Below, one piece after another: positions 42,386 through 51,566 of a stretch of 64,000 bases of DNA (the first letter of the stretch is position 1; the number at the start of each line of letters is the position of its first letter). The notes under the pieces are model-generated. The model worked only from the letters and a program-made list of their open reading frames with translations. It was not told where the DNA came from and searched no databases. Both the position numbers and the translations under genes were made by a program. Source of the stretch: PCC-9228 sp964477525 (GTDB lineage: Bacteria; Cyanobacteriota; Cyanobacteriia; Cyanobacteriales; PCC-9228); assembly GCA_964477525.1 (NCBI GenBank), contig CAYZHY010000004.1:1-64000 (forward strand), written 5' to 3'.

Positions 42386-44953
42386 GTGGAATCGAGATAC
42401 AATCCCACATCCATCGAGCAAAAATGGCAGAAAAATTGGGACGAACAGGACGCCCATCGAACTCCTGACGACCCCAGCAAGCCGAAATTCTACGCCCTCT
42501 CCATGTTTCCCTATCCCTCCGGAAACTTACACATGGGGCACGTACGAAACTATACCATCACCGACGTGATTGCTCGTTTTCGGCGGATGCAGGGATATCG
42601 CGTCCTCCATCCCATGGGGTGGGATGCGTTTGGATTGCCAGCGGAAAACGCCGCCATCGACCGCGGCATCCATCCCGCCCAGTGGACCCATCGAAATATT
42701 GCCCAAATGAAAGAGCAACTCAAAGGTCTGGGCATTTCCATCGATTGGAATCGGGAAGTAGCTACCTGTTCTTCCGACTACTACCGCTGGACCCAGTGGA
42801 TTTTCCTACAATTTTTCCAAGCTGGCTTAGCCTATCAAAAAGAAGCCGCTGTTAACTGGGACCCCGTTGACCAAACCGTTTTAGCCAACGAACAAGTAGA
42901 CAGCGAAGGGCGTTCTTGGCGTTCCGGGGCTTTGGTAGAAAGAAAGCTATTGCGCCAGTGGTTCCTTAAAATTACCGAATACGCCGACCAGTTGCTAGAA
43001 GACCTGCAAAAACTCGACGGCTGGCCGGAACGGGTCCGATTGATGCAGGAAAATTGGATCGGCCAGTCGGTAGGTGCGTATTTGGAATTTCCAGTAGCGG
43101 GCATGTCGGAGAAAATTGGTGTTTTCACCACCCGACCGGATACCGTCTATGGGGTTACTTATTTGGTTTTGGCACCGGAACATCCGCTTACGCCTAAGGT
43201 TACCACAAGCGATCGCCAGGAAGCCGTAGAGAAATTCATCCAAGAAGTATCTTCAGAAAGCGAAATCGAACGAACCGCCGAAGACAAGCCCAAACGCGGC
43301 GTTCTCACCGGCGGCCAAGCCATCCATCCCTTTACCGAAACCGAAATTCCCATTTTAATCGCCGATTACGTTCTGTACGAATACGGAACCGGCGCTGTCA
43401 TGGGGGTTCCCGCCCACGACGAACGAGATTTTCAGTTTGCCCAACAAAATCAATTGCCCATTCAAATGGTCGTCGCCCCAGAATCGCAACCGGATACGCA
43501 AGAATTGCAACAGGCTTACACCGAACCGGGCATTATGGTCAACTCCGGTTCCTTTAGCGGCATGGCATCGGAAGAGGGCAAACAGGCGATTGTAGACTAT
43601 GCCGAAAAACACGGGATTGGCAGCGCCCGCATTCAGTATCGCCTGCGGGATTGGTTGATTTCCCGGCAGCGGTATTGGGGGGTTCCCATTCCCACGATCC
43701 ATTGCCCCGAATGCGGTACGGTTCCAGTTCCCGAAGACCAGCTACCAGTGGAACTACCGGAAGATGTGGAATTTAGCGGTCGCGGACCGTCGCCGCTGGC
43801 TAGATTATCTTCGTGGATAAACGTATCTTGTCCCCAATGTGGCGCTGATGCCCAACGGGAAACCGATACCATGGATACGTTTATTGATTCTTCCTGGTAT
43901 TTCTTGCGCTATACCGACCCGCAAAACGAGGAAAAACCTTTTGACCCAGAAACGGCAAACGATTGGATGCCGGTAGACCAGTATGTGGGCGGTATCGAAC
44001 ACGCGATTTTGCATTTGCTGTATTCGCGGTTTTTTACCAAGGTATTGCGCGATCGCGGTTTGGTCAATTGCGACGAACCGTTCCAGCGGTTGCTAACCCA
44101 GGGCATGGTGCAAGCGATCGCTTATAAGAATCCTACCACTGGCAAATACATTCCCCCTAGCGATATCGATACCGAAAATCCCCAAGACCCGCAAACCGGC
44201 GAGAAATTGCAGGTCTTGTACGAAAAAATGTCCAAATCCAAATACAACGGTGTAGACCCGCTGGAAGTGTTGGAAACCTACGGCGCGGATACGGCCCGCA
44301 TGTTTATCTTGTTTAAAGCGCCACCTGCCAAGGATTTGGAATGGGATGATGCGGATGTGGAAGGACAGTTCCGCTTTTTGAACCGGGTCTGGCGTTTGGT
44401 ATCGGAGTTTGCCCATTCCGGCTACGATACTACAGCGAAAGTCGATCCGGCTGCCTTGGAAAAACCAGAAAAAGACCTGCGGCGGGCGGTTCACAATGCC
44501 ATCAAAGCCATTACCGAAGATATTGAGGCCGATTACCAGTTTAATACAGCGATTTCCGAGTTGATGAAGCTCAACAATGCCCTGGCCGATGCTAAATGTC
44601 AGGATTCGCCAGCGTATGCAGAAGGAATTCGGACGTTGGTGTTGTTGCTAGCGCCGTTTGCCCCGCATATCAGCGAAGAACTCTGGCATCAGCTAGGGTA
44701 TAGCGAGTCGGTTCACCACCAAGCATGGCCGCAATACGACCCGGATGCGTTGGTGGCGGAAGAAATTACGCTGGTGATTCAAATTATGGGCAAAACCCGG
44801 GGCAAAATTCAGGTACCGGCGGATGCTGACCGCGATGCGTTGGAACGCTATGCCAGGGAATCGGAAATTGCGCAAAAATATATAGGCGATCGCGAAATTA
44901 AAAAGGTAATTGTTGTCCCTGGTAAGTTGGTGAATTTTGTGGTTCCCAAGTAA
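42386..44953 (+). CDS. leuS: Leucyl-tRNA synthetase
   Basis: An 855-residue protein starting with GTG at 42386, with AGGAG eight bases upstream. Signature HIGH-type HMGH is at 49-52 and KMSKS at about 615-619. The CP1 editing domain (about 225-420) contains TTRPDTVYGVTYL and the editing motif region GTGAVMGVPAHDERD. A zinc-type region has CPECGTVPVPEDQLP and CPQCGADA. It charges tRNA-Leu and edits mischarged products. Length and order match bacterial LeuS. Divergent from the GGCT-like gene. Confidence 0.96.
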   Translation: MESRYNPTSIEQKWQKNWDEQDAHRTPDDPSKPKFYALSMFPYPSGNLHMGHVRNYTITDVIARFRRMQGYRVLHPMGWDAFGLPAENAAIDRGIHPAQWTHRNIAQMKEQLKGLGISIDWNREVATCSSDYYRWTQWIFLQFFQAGLAYQKEAAVNWDPVDQTVLANEQVDSEGRSWRSGALVERKLLRQWFLKITEYADQLLEDLQKLDGWPERVRLMQENWIGQSVGAYLEFPVAGMSEKIGVFTTRPDTVYGVTYLVLAPEHPLTPKVTTSDRQEAVEKFIQEVSSESEIERTAEDKPKRGVLTGGQAIHPFTETEIPILIADYVLYEYGTGAVMGVPAHDERDFQFAQQNQLPIQMVVAPESQPDTQELQQAYTEPGIMVNSGSFSGMASEEGKQAIVDYAEKHGIGSARIQYRLRDWLISRQRYWGVPIPTIHCPECGTVPVPEDQLPVELPEDVEFSGRGPSPLARLSSWINVSCPQCGADAQRETDTMDTFIDSSWYFLRYTDPQNEEKPFDPETANDWMPVDQYVGGIEHAILHLLYSRFFTKVLRDRGLVNCDEPFQRLLTQGMVQAIAYKNPTTGKYIPPSDIDTENPQDPQTGEKLQVLYEKMSKSKYNGVDPLEVLETYGADTARMFILFKAPPAKDLEWDDADVEGQFRFLNRVWRLVSEFAHSGYDTTAKVDPAALEKPEKDLRRAVHNAIKAITEDIEADYQFNTAISELMKLNNALADAKCQDSPAYAEGIRTLVLLLAPFAPHISEELWHQLGYSESVHHQAWPQYDPDALVAEEITLVIQIMGKTRGKIQVPADADRDALERYARESEIAQKYIGDREIKKVIVVPGKLVNFVVPK

Positions 44954-44968
44954 GGGCAAAATCGAGGG

Positions 44969-45012
44969 AGATGCGATCGCGCAGCAATCAACATAAAATG
45001 GCGATCGCATCT
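44969..45012. terminator. Hairpin built from HIP1 octamers between leuS and DUF4346
   Basis: AGATGCGATCGC (44969-44980) is perfectly complementary to GCGATCGCATCT (45001-45012), a 12-bp stem with a 20-nt loop. It lies between convergent genes and likely ends both transcripts. An A-rich stretch follows on the plus strand, giving T on the minus side only weakly. Confidence 0.6.
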
Positions 45013-45016
45013 AAAA

Positions 45017-45400
45017 TTAATCTTGGACGTATTCGGTTCCCTCTTTCAAAGCCTGTTCGGCGCGCATAAACTCCCGACCCAAATAGGCAGCGTGGTCGAA
45101 CATGGTTACCGGGCAAGATTCCTTATCTTCTTCAAACAGTTTCACGCAAAGTTCTTTCGCAGTTCTGCCAGTATAAACTGTGGTTTCGGTACGTTCGATC
45201 TTGCCCTTGGCTGGCAGGGGTTTGCCGGTTTCCGGGTCGGCTGCCAAACCGCGGTCGTCAATGACGTTGGTAAAATGTTTGGCACAAATTAAATCGGCTT
45301 CTCGGTCTAAGTAAATGAGAAAATAGCCGCCCGGATCCAAGTCGATGTGACGCTTGGATAGTTCTTCGTCAACGGCGGTCATGGTTTCTAAATTGGCCAT
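45017..45400 (-). CDS. DUF4346 family protein
   Basis: A 127-residue protein starting at ATG 45400 (MANLETMTAVDEELSKRHI); an in-frame TTG four codons earlier is less likely. Text such as DLDPGGYFLIYLDREADLIC and VIDDRGLAADPETGKPLPAKG is typical of DUF4346. This domain is found alone in cyanobacteria or at the end of pterin-related proteins in other microbes. The function is unknown. Two Cys (LICAKHF and ESCPVTMF) may be functional. Single gene, converging on leuS. Confidence 0.75.
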   Translation of the reverse strand: MANLETMTAVDEELSKRHIDLDPGGYFLIYLDREADLICAKHFTNVIDDRGLAADPETGKPLPAKGKIERTETTVYTGRTAKELCVKLFEEDKESCPVTMFDHAAYLGREFMRAEQALKEGTEYVQD

Positions 45401-45481
45401 AAGCGATCGCAAATTTTAAAATCTCAAATTTTGTCTTTATCCTCCTTTCTACGATCCCATGCTTGTCGTTTCTTGGCAAGG

Positions 45482-45895
45482 TTAGCCAGCAACGGGCTGC
45501 GATTCGATCGTTTCCAGCAAGGCTTCCACCCGCTGGCGGATTTCATCCCGTACTTGACGAAAGGTTTCAATAGGCTGCCCGTCGGGGTCTTCTAGCTGCC
45601 AGTCTTGAAAAATCTCTCCTACCACCCATTCCTGGGGCAAATCGACACCGCAACCGCACAGAGACACCACCGCATCGTAGTCTTTGGGGTGAAAATTGGC
45701 CAGCGGATCGGAGGTTTGCTGGCTGATATCGATGCCAACTTCTTGCATCACTCGAACGGCGGTGGGATGTACTTGACTGGCTTGCAATCCAGCACTGCTT
45801 ACGCCCACTTGACCATTTCCCAGGTAACGGGCAAATCCTTCTGCTATTTGCGAACGGCAGGAATTTTTCTTGCAGACAAACATAATTTGTTTCAC
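45482..45895 (-). CDS. arsC: Arsenate reductase, low-molecular-weight phosphatase type
   Basis: The 137-residue product starts at GTG 45895 (VKQIMFVCKKNSCRSQ), with AGGAGG seven bases before it; this start fits far better than a longer frame. The P-loop is CKKNSCR (Cys8-x5-Arg14), the catalytic Cys motif of the LMW phosphatase fold. A second Cys pair in SLCGCGVDLP is a good candidate for the redox relay. It reduces As(V) to As(III) for export. It is third in arsR-acr3-arsC, 11 bases after acr3. Confidence 0.9.
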   Translation of the reverse strand: MKQIMFVCKKNSCRSQIAEGFARYLGNGQVGVSSAGLQASQVHPTAVRVMQEVGIDISQQTSDPLANFHPKDYDAVVSLCGCGVDLPQEWVVGEIFQDWQLEDPDGQPIETFRQVRDEIRQRVEALLETIESQPVAG

Positions 45896-45906
45896 GAAAC
45901 TTCCTC

Positions 45907-47064
45907 CTAGCGTAGGGAAGACATGCAACGGGGGTCCAGTAGCGTTGCTTTTTCTGGGTCGCGGGGAAACCAAGCTGCGGTTCGCTGGCAGACTTTCACC
46001 AGCATCAGCATTAACGGAACTTCAATGAGAACGCCCACGGTCGTGGCTAAAGCTGCCCCCGAGTTGAGACCGAATAGCATTACGGCTGTTGCGATCGCTA
46101 CTTCAAAATGATTGCTAGCCCCAATCAACGCTGCTGGCGCCGCATCTTCGTAGGTGAGATTGAGTTTCAAAGCAGCTACGTAAGCAATCAGAAAGATAAA
46201 ATTGGTTTGTAAAAACAGGGGAACGGCAATTAACAGAATGTGCAAGGGATTGTTAACAATCAAATCTCCCTTAAATGCGAATAAAAGCACCAATGTTACC
46301 AGCAAAGCCGCCGTGGCAACCGGCGATAAATAGCGTAAAAACTTACGTTCGAACCATTCTCGCCCTTTGTTTTTAAAAATCCAATGTCGCGTATAAGCAC
46401 CTGCTGCCAAAGGCAATCCCACATAAATCAGCACCGATAGCAAAATGGTTTCCCAGGGAACGAAGACGTTGTTGGCTTCTAGCAATAACCTACCCAACGG
46501 TGCGTACACCAACAGCATCACCAACGAATTCAGCGCTACCATCACCAACGTATGCCCTTGGTTGCTGTAGGAAAGATATCCCCACATCAAGACCATCGCC
46601 GTACAGGGGGCAATCCCCAATAAAATGGCACCGGCAATGTACGAATCTGCTAGGTCCATTTCGGTTCCACCTTTGAGAATTTCGGTGCCTTCTAGTAGCG
46701 GTTGAAACAGCCACCCCAGGAAAAATTGAGCAAAGACCACCATGGTAAACGGTTTGACCAGCCAGTTGACAACAAACGTCAACAAAACCGGCTTGGGAGA
46801 GCGCATGGCCCGAGATGCCTGGGAAAAATCAATTTTAACCATGATGGGATACATCATGAAAAACAGGCAGACGGCGATGGGAATGGATACCTGGTAGACA
46901 CTCATGGCATCCAGGGTCTCGGCAATTTTGGGAAAGGTTCTGCCCAAGGCAATACCGGCAAGAATGCACAGAACCACCCAGACGGTGAGGTATTTTTCAA
47001 AGAAACTGAGAGTTCCTCCAGCTTGGACGGCTTTGGGATTGTTTTGGGCGCGATCGCTACTCAT
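45907..47064 (-). CDS. acr3: Acr3-family arsenite efflux transporter
   Basis: The 385-residue product starts at MSSDRAQNN (47064), with AAAGGA before it. About ten membrane helices are visible. The hallmark GIAPCTAMVLMWGYLS carries the conserved Cys needed for As(III) transport, and the C-terminal part has a Glu-containing helix (LIEVPLMLMLVKV). It exports arsenite with proton motive force across the plasma membrane. It is second in the operon between arsR and arsC, with a separate 157-base leader from arsR that contains an ArsR-like operator. Confidence 0.92.
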   Translation of the reverse strand: MSSDRAQNNPKAVQAGGTLSFFEKYLTVWVVLCILAGIALGRTFPKIAETLDAMSVYQVSIPIAVCLFFMMYPIMVKIDFSQASRAMRSPKPVLLTFVVNWLVKPFTMVVFAQFFLGWLFQPLLEGTEILKGGTEMDLADSYIAGAILLGIAPCTAMVLMWGYLSYSNQGHTLVMVALNSLVMLLVYAPLGRLLLEANNVFVPWETILLSVLIYVGLPLAAGAYTRHWIFKNKGREWFERKFLRYLSPVATAALLVTLVLLFAFKGDLIVNNPLHILLIAVPLFLQTNFIFLIAYVAALKLNLTYEDAAPAALIGASNHFEVAIATAVMLFGLNSGAALATTVGVLIEVPLMLMLVKVCQRTAAWFPRDPEKATLLDPRCMSSLR

Positions 47065-47149
47065 CAATTTTCCTTTGATTAAATTTTTTTGATGGATTTC
47101 AGTCAAATGGTTTCAGCCAACCACCATTTGGTTTACCCACATCCATTAT

Positions 47150-47165
47150 TTCAATTAAATTTGAT
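47150..47165 (-). promoter_or_regulatory. Candidate ArsR operator upstream of acr3
   Basis: TTCAA-N6-TTGAT at 47150-47165 matches, with one difference, the ATCAA(N6)TTGAT half of the operator I recall for the cyanobacterial ArsR. It lies 86 bases upstream of the acr3 ATG, between arsR and acr3. An ATCAA-N7-TTGAT variant spans the acr3 start codon (47062-47078). Confidence 0.55.
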
Positions 47166-47221
47166 TTGTCAAGCGTACCCAGTCACCGCGATCGCCCCTC
47201 CATCAATTCACATTGTCTGCT

Positions 47222-47560
47222 TCAGTCGCACTTGGGTGCTGGTGCCAAACTGCTAAAGCAGCGATAGTCGGCAAGATACTGTTCCAAAGCCACAATTTGG
47301 GGGAGGTTGAGGCTGTAGTAAATCCAACGCCCTTGGTGGCGAGAACGCACCAAATTGGCTTCTTTCAGGGTTTTCAGGTGAAACGAGAGTTTGGACTGGC
47401 TAACGCCAAGGCGATCGCGCAAATCGCACACGCACAATTCCTGCGATCGCAGCATTTCCAGTACTTGCAACCGCAACGGATCGGAAAGAGAACGAAACCC
47501 AGCCACCAACACATCCTGCGTATCTTCAGCTGCGGCATGCATCAAATTTTGTTGAACCAT
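47222..47560 (-). CDS. arsR: ArsR-family arsenic-responsive repressor
   Basis: A 112-residue winged-helix protein. The metal-binding motif ELCVCDL (Cys43, Cys45) lies in the recognition-helix region typical of As(III)-sensing ArsR. The helix-turn-helix LGVSQSKLSFHLKTLKEANL and wing SRHQGRWIYYSLN follow. It represses the operon until arsenite binds the Cys. A third Cys (DYRCFSS) near residue 100 may add a ligand. First gene of the arsenic operon. Confidence 0.92.
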   Translation of the reverse strand: MVQQNLMHAAAEDTQDVLVAGFRSLSDPLRLQVLEMLRSQELCVCDLRDRLGVSQSKLSFHLKTLKEANLVRSRHQGRWIYYSLNLPQIVALEQYLADYRCFSSLAPAPKCD

Positions 47561-47674
47561 TTGTTTGTGTCCTTCAGCAACATACGAACCGGCTGTCGAT
47601 GGAAACTTTTCTTCATTGTATTGACAAATTTACGCCAACTGGTATGTGGAAACATTTGCCAACCAATCGCAACG

Positions 47675-48319
47675 CTACTCCTGACGTTTTTGACTTTCTG
47701 GATTTTCCCGACCCAAAGCACTTTCCATCGCTGCCAAACAAGCCGACGAAGCCGCCAAAATATCCCGTTCCTCGCCACCGAGGTACAAACGTCCGTAGCT
47801 GCCCACTGCTTGAATCTGTAAAATATTAATTTCAGCCGCTTTTTCCGCTTCATTGGCTGCCAAAGCGGCGTAGGCTGCCGGCGTCATTTCCATAACGTAG
47901 AGGGTTTGCCCTGCCAGCAACATTTGCCCGCGACGGTTGCGGTTAATTAACTGCGCTTGGTGGGCATCGATATTGCGGATAATTTGGCTTGATACTACTT
48001 GTGGTTTTAGGCAATCTTTTCGTTCTACCCCCAAAGCATCCAAAATCGCTTTCCCGGCGGTCAACGTTTCTCCTTGGCGGTTGGCATGAATTTCCAACAA
48101 TCCATACAATCGTTCTACCATTTGTACGCCTGGGCGTACGGAAGTAGCCTTGAGGGCGACATCGGTAACGCGATTGATTTCAATGCCGGGGGAAATTTCA
48201 ATCCACAAAGAAGCATCCCCTGGCAGCGGCAAAAAGCCAAGAGAGACAGTACCGATATAAGCAGCGTGTTGGGGTTGTAAGTTATCGAGAAAGACGTAGC
48301 TACGAAGTTCTACACCCAA
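47675..48319 (-). CDS. ccmP: Tandem BMC-domain carboxysome shell protein CcmP
   Basis: A 214-residue protein with two BMC domains (about 1-105 and 106-205), each ending in a GxLE-like region (ERLYGLLEIHANRQGE; YLGGEERDILAASSACLAAM). The sequence begins MGVELRSYVFLDNLQPQHAAY, as in Synechococcus CcmP. It uses a TTG start with GGAG upstream. CcmP forms stacked trimers with a gated pore in the beta-carboxysome shell and may pass larger metabolites such as RuBP or 3-PGA. It lies apart from the main ccm cluster, as is usual. Located next to bioF and arsR, same strand. Confidence 0.92.
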   Translation of the reverse strand: MGVELRSYVFLDNLQPQHAAYIGTVSLGFLPLPGDASLWIEISPGIEINRVTDVALKATSVRPGVQMVERLYGLLEIHANRQGETLTAGKAILDALGVERKDCLKPQVVSSQIIRNIDAHQAQLINRNRRGQMLLAGQTLYVMEMTPAAYAALAANEAEKAAEINILQIQAVGSYGRLYLGGEERDILAASSACLAAMESALGRENPESQKRQE

Positions 48320-48406
48320 AGTTGGTTCTCCCGTCGAGATTTTGGTACAAGCAGGGGTCCATGCGTACCATTAACAGAAACAATCGGCACGCCATGCTTT
48401 CTTTTA

Positions 48407-49615
48407 TCACAAATTGCGTTTGCTTGAATCGTCGGCAATGGATTTTACCGCAGCCAGCAGGCTATCTAAGTGCTGCGGTTGGTGGGTAGCCATCACGGTC
48501 AAACGCAGGCGACTGGTGGGTACGGTGGGCGGTCGCACGGCGGCGGCGAAAATGCCACGTTCTTGCAAGGTTTTGCCAGCAGTTACCACCGATTGGGCAT
48601 CTGGCATTTGCAAACAAAGAATGGGTGAATCGGAGGGGAGAAGTTTGAGGCGATCGTTGACAGGAGTAACAATTTCGGTTATTTTATCTTTAATCTGGCT
48701 TATATTGTGCCACAGGGTCTCGCGGCGCTGGGGTTCGCTGCGGGCGATCGCGATCGCTTCTAAAGCAGCAGCGGTATCGGCAGGCGACAGACCGGTGGTA
48801 TAAATCCAACTGGGAGCGCGATTGCGCAAGAAATCGATTAAATTGGCAGAACCCGCTACGTAACCGCCCAAACTTGCCAATGCTTTGCTGAGGGTTCCCA
48901 TTTGAATGGGAGGATTGTCGCTGAGGGCGAAATATTCTACCGTTCCGGAACCGGAATCGCCAAAAATCCCGGTGGCGTGGGCTTCGTCTACCATGACCAT
49001 GGCAGAATATCCATGGGCGAGGTCCATAATTTCCGGTAAAGGACACAAATCGCCATCCATGCTAAAGACGCTATCGGTGAGAATCAAACAGCGGCGGTAT
49101 TGCCAACGATATTGTTGCAGTTTTTCCTGCAAATCGGCAACATCGGCGTGGCTGTAGGTATAAACGGCAGCGCCGCTAGCTTTGGCACCGTTGAGCAAGC
49201 TAGAATGGTTGTATTCGTCGCCTAAAATGCAATCGCGGGGATTGGTTAAAGCTGCGATCGCGCCGAAATTGGCTAAATAGCCGCTACTGAATACAATGGC
49301 ATCTTCGGTTTGTTTCCACTGGGCAATGGCTTCTTCTAACTGGCGGTGAAGGGAACGGTGACCGGTTAGCAATCGCGACCCCGTACTGCCAGTTCCGTAT
49401 TTTTGCGTAGCGGCCACGGCAGCGGCGATGGTTCGTTCGTCACCTGCCAATCCCAAATAATCGTTGCTGGCCAAATTAATTTGCGATCGCCCTTCCAATT
49501 CTACCACAGGTCCGGCTTTAGAAGCGATCGCGCGGACCTGGCGGTGCCAGTTGGCTTTATGGATGGTATTTAAGGCTCGATCGATCCAAGCGTAGGGATT
49601 TTCCGGCATAGCCAT
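48407..49615 (-). CDS. bioF: 8-amino-7-oxononanoate synthase
   Basis: A 402-residue fold-type I PLP enzyme with SGYLANFGAIAAL, DEYNHSSLLNGAKASGA, the PLP-pocket VDEAHATGIFGDSG and the Lys motif MGTLSKALASLGGYV. It joins pimeloyl-ACP (or CoA) and alanine, with loss of CO2, in biotin synthesis. Alpha-oxoamine synthase relatives cannot be entirely excluded, but length and motifs fit BioF. Other bio genes are not in the window. Lies upstream of ccmP on the same strand, with 87 bases between. Confidence 0.88.
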   Translation of the reverse strand: MAMPENPYAWIDRALNTIHKANWHRQVRAIASKAGPVVELEGRSQINLASNDYLGLAGDERTIAAAVAATQKYGTGSTGSRLLTGHRSLHRQLEEAIAQWKQTEDAIVFSSGYLANFGAIAALTNPRDCILGDEYNHSSLLNGAKASGAAVYTYSHADVADLQEKLQQYRWQYRRCLILTDSVFSMDGDLCPLPEIMDLAHGYSAMVMVDEAHATGIFGDSGSGTVEYFALSDNPPIQMGTLSKALASLGGYVAGSANLIDFLRNRAPSWIYTTGLSPADTAAALEAIAIARSEPQRRETLWHNISQIKDKITEIVTPVNDRLKLLPSDSPILCLQMPDAQSVVTAGKTLQERGIFAAAVRPPTVPTSRLRLTVMATHQPQHLDSLLAAVKSIADDSSKRNL

Positions 49616-49793
49616 TTCTAGAAATTATTGTTGTCGCCAGGGGGCATTCGCAAATCAGCCCTACCAAGAATTACCATTTTTCTGTATAGCAATTTATATT
49701 CGATTTGAAATTAAAATAGCAAACGACTCGGATTGTATAGAACGCGCCCAGCGTACAAAATAGAAGGGATAACGGTTAAAAAATGGAGATACT

Positions 49794-50054
49794 ATGCCAG
49801 ATTCCATCATGTACGAATCCGATGCCTATGTGGTATTGGAACCCAACCAACAAGAACAATTCCTCTCAGCTACCGAACTGCTAGAAAAACTCAAACAGGC
49901 GATCCAAAACTGCCAAAACGACCAACTGCCACCAGAGTTACAGCAAATGGCCTCGCTTGAGGAACAGGCGCAACATATGATGGAAACCTACTGCGAGTTT
50001 ACCGTAGAACCAGGGAAATTTTTGCAGTGGTACGAAGTACGGTTGGAAAAATAG
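49794..50054 (+). CDS. CRR7 family NDH-1-associated protein
   Basis: An 86-residue protein with GGAG seven bases before the ATG. It matches the chlororespiratory reduction 7 pattern: SIMYESDAYVVLEPNQQEQF, LPPELQQMASLEEQAQHMM and the end TVEPGKFLQWYEVRLEK. CRR7 is required in plants to accumulate the chloroplast NDH complex for cyclic electron flow; cyanobacterial members probably assist NDH-1. It is soluble and single, and converges on the DUF2854 gene. Confidence 0.85.
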   Translation: MPDSIMYESDAYVVLEPNQQEQFLSATELLEKLKQAIQNCQNDQLPPELQQMASLEEQAQHMMETYCEFTVEPGKFLQWYEVRLEK

Positions 50055-50076
50055 ACAGCAGGCATCGGTCTAGATT

Positions 50077-50628
50077 TTAAATTTCCCCATCGCGAACCAA
50101 AGCCACTTCTACATAATCGGACCACGGTTGCTGCAATTCTATCCGAACACCAGGACCAAAAAACTTGGTCATTTTTTCTTGTTTGCTTTGCCAAGTTTCC
50201 CATGGAATTTGGGGAGAATGGAACAGCAAAACGAGCGTATAGCTACCGTTGCGGTCTTCTTCGCGAATGCCTTGTAAATTGGGACGTTCTTCGTCAGTAG
50301 GACTCAATCCTATATATTCTAGCGAAGTGTCTAAATGGGCTTGCTGTCCGTAACGAAAGCGCGTCACATCTTTGCGAATTTGATTTTGGGTGGGGGTGGC
50401 TTGCTGGTTGCGTAAGGTGATGGTGGCTTCGGAAGTGGATTCCAAATAGGGAATAGGTTTCAGTTCGGCAGCTTTTAACGCCAATCCCCCTAAGACAATG
50501 GGAATTCCGTAGAAAAAGCCGGCTAAATTTAGCGTGGCGTTGCCTCTGGCGTAGGCGACAAATCCGACAAGGGTAAGAGGAATGCCAATAATGAGACCAA
50601 CGTTGGCTAAGGAAATTTTGCGAAACAT
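50077..50628 (-). CDS. DUF2854 membrane protein
   Basis: The 183-residue product starts at MFRKISLANVGLIIGIPLTL (50628); a longer frame would add unconserved residues. Two membrane helices (about 6-25 and 32-50, FFYGIPIVLGGLALKAAELKP) precede a soluble domain with DVTRFRYGQQAHLDTSLEYI and SYTLVLLFHSPQIPW. DUF2854 is common to cyanobacteria and plant chloroplasts, and the function is unknown. Convergent with the CRR7 gene. Confidence 0.85.
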   Translation of the reverse strand: MFRKISLANVGLIIGIPLTLVGFVAYARGNATLNLAGFFYGIPIVLGGLALKAAELKPIPYLESTSEATITLRNQQATPTQNQIRKDVTRFRYGQQAHLDTSLEYIGLSPTDEERPNLQGIREEDRNGSYTLVLLFHSPQIPWETWQSKQEKMTKFFGPGVRIELQQPWSDYVEVALVRDGEI

Positions 50629-51201
50629 TCTATAAACTAGTTGAGATGGGGGTGTTCTTGTAGAGTCTATCAGAGAATGGGACCGTTTTGGTTTGGGGGG
50701 GCGTGGGTGCCTGATATGGGAATAGGTTTTGGTGTTTTTGCGAATTATAGAGTGATATTTAGGATTTGCATCAGGAATTGCAATGATTGGAGAATTGAGA
50801 GTGAGTGGGAGAAGCGATCGCAATTTGTTTTCGGTGGAGACCTAGGAAAATTGTATGCCGAAAACTTGATTTGGCGGGCGTTTACAGGATTTGGAAGATG
50901 GCGGCGGACTGCAGGAAAGAAGGTGCGATCGCAACTATACAAAAAGCAAACTTATAATCAAAATAAAACAAAATTTTTGTTATTTATTTCTTTCTTTGCT
51001 ATGCTAAACAATAGCAACGGTCCGAATACTCACATTCAAGCACCAATGGTTGCGTACCAAGTCACCTAAAACCGCGATCGCCCTAATTTCTTTATTGTGG
51101 AAATTAACGATTTCCCAGAGAAATAGAGAGAATTGGGGTGTTTGAAAAACCTTTTTATCTTTACAATTAAAAAAAAATAGAAAAAAAAGGGAGGAAACCC
51201 C

Positions 51202-51348
51202 GTGAGTAGCTTTTTTTAATATATCCACCGTAAGTTTTTGAACGCCGCTGGGGCTTCTACCGTCGGTTTTTGGTTGCTCAAAGGTCGCGGTGGCGACAAT
51301 AATAACTAAGCCAACACCACCGCAGCGCCAGAAGTAGCTGTAACGTGC
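51202..51348 (+). pseudogene. Lipoprotein/ABC-type substrate-binding protein 5' remnant
   Basis: GTG at 51202 has GGGAGG seven bases upstream and reads MSSFF before a stop after a T-tract. The same reading frame resumes as HRKFLNAAGASTVGFWLLKG then RGGDNNN, stop, ANTTAAPEVAVT. This is the leader of a solute-binding lipoprotein (R/KKFL...LLKGC) in which the lipid-bearing Cys has become Arg, a Gln codon a stop, and the T-tract has slipped. No body of the gene is clear. A short frame to 51548 may or may not belong to it. Confidence 0.6.
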
Positions 51349-51532
51349 GCTCGTCGGGACAACCTACCATTTCCGACACCAACTCGAATATAAAGTTCGA
51401 GGTGCTCACCCCCAATCGGGATATGGCCTTGAAGATTTCGGATGAGGTCGCAGCGCAGTTTTTCGAGAATTATTCAAGTATTATTTATATGAAGTATCGA
51501 TACTGCACGCGCACAAGTTTTAAATCAAAACC

Positions 51533-51566
51533 CTTTAGCGGGACTTAAACATCTTTAGCTTCCAAA
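51533..51566 (+). repeat. Short dispersed repeat, copy 1 (pairs with 52364-52397)
   Basis: A 34-base sequence containing AAACATCTTTAGCTTCCAAA recurs 831 bases downstream with three mismatches. The two copies are direct and flank the psiE-like gene. Possible trace of an insertion or duplication. Confidence 0.65.

Noticed and set aside
50641..51069. 142-codon plus-strand frame
   Set aside because: It starts opposite the DUF2854 5' region, has Trp/Arg-rich random-like composition and no motif.
51345..51548. 67-codon frame after the lipoprotein remnant
   Set aside because: The central part looks protein-like, but I cannot link it to a family; it may be debris of the same pseudogene.
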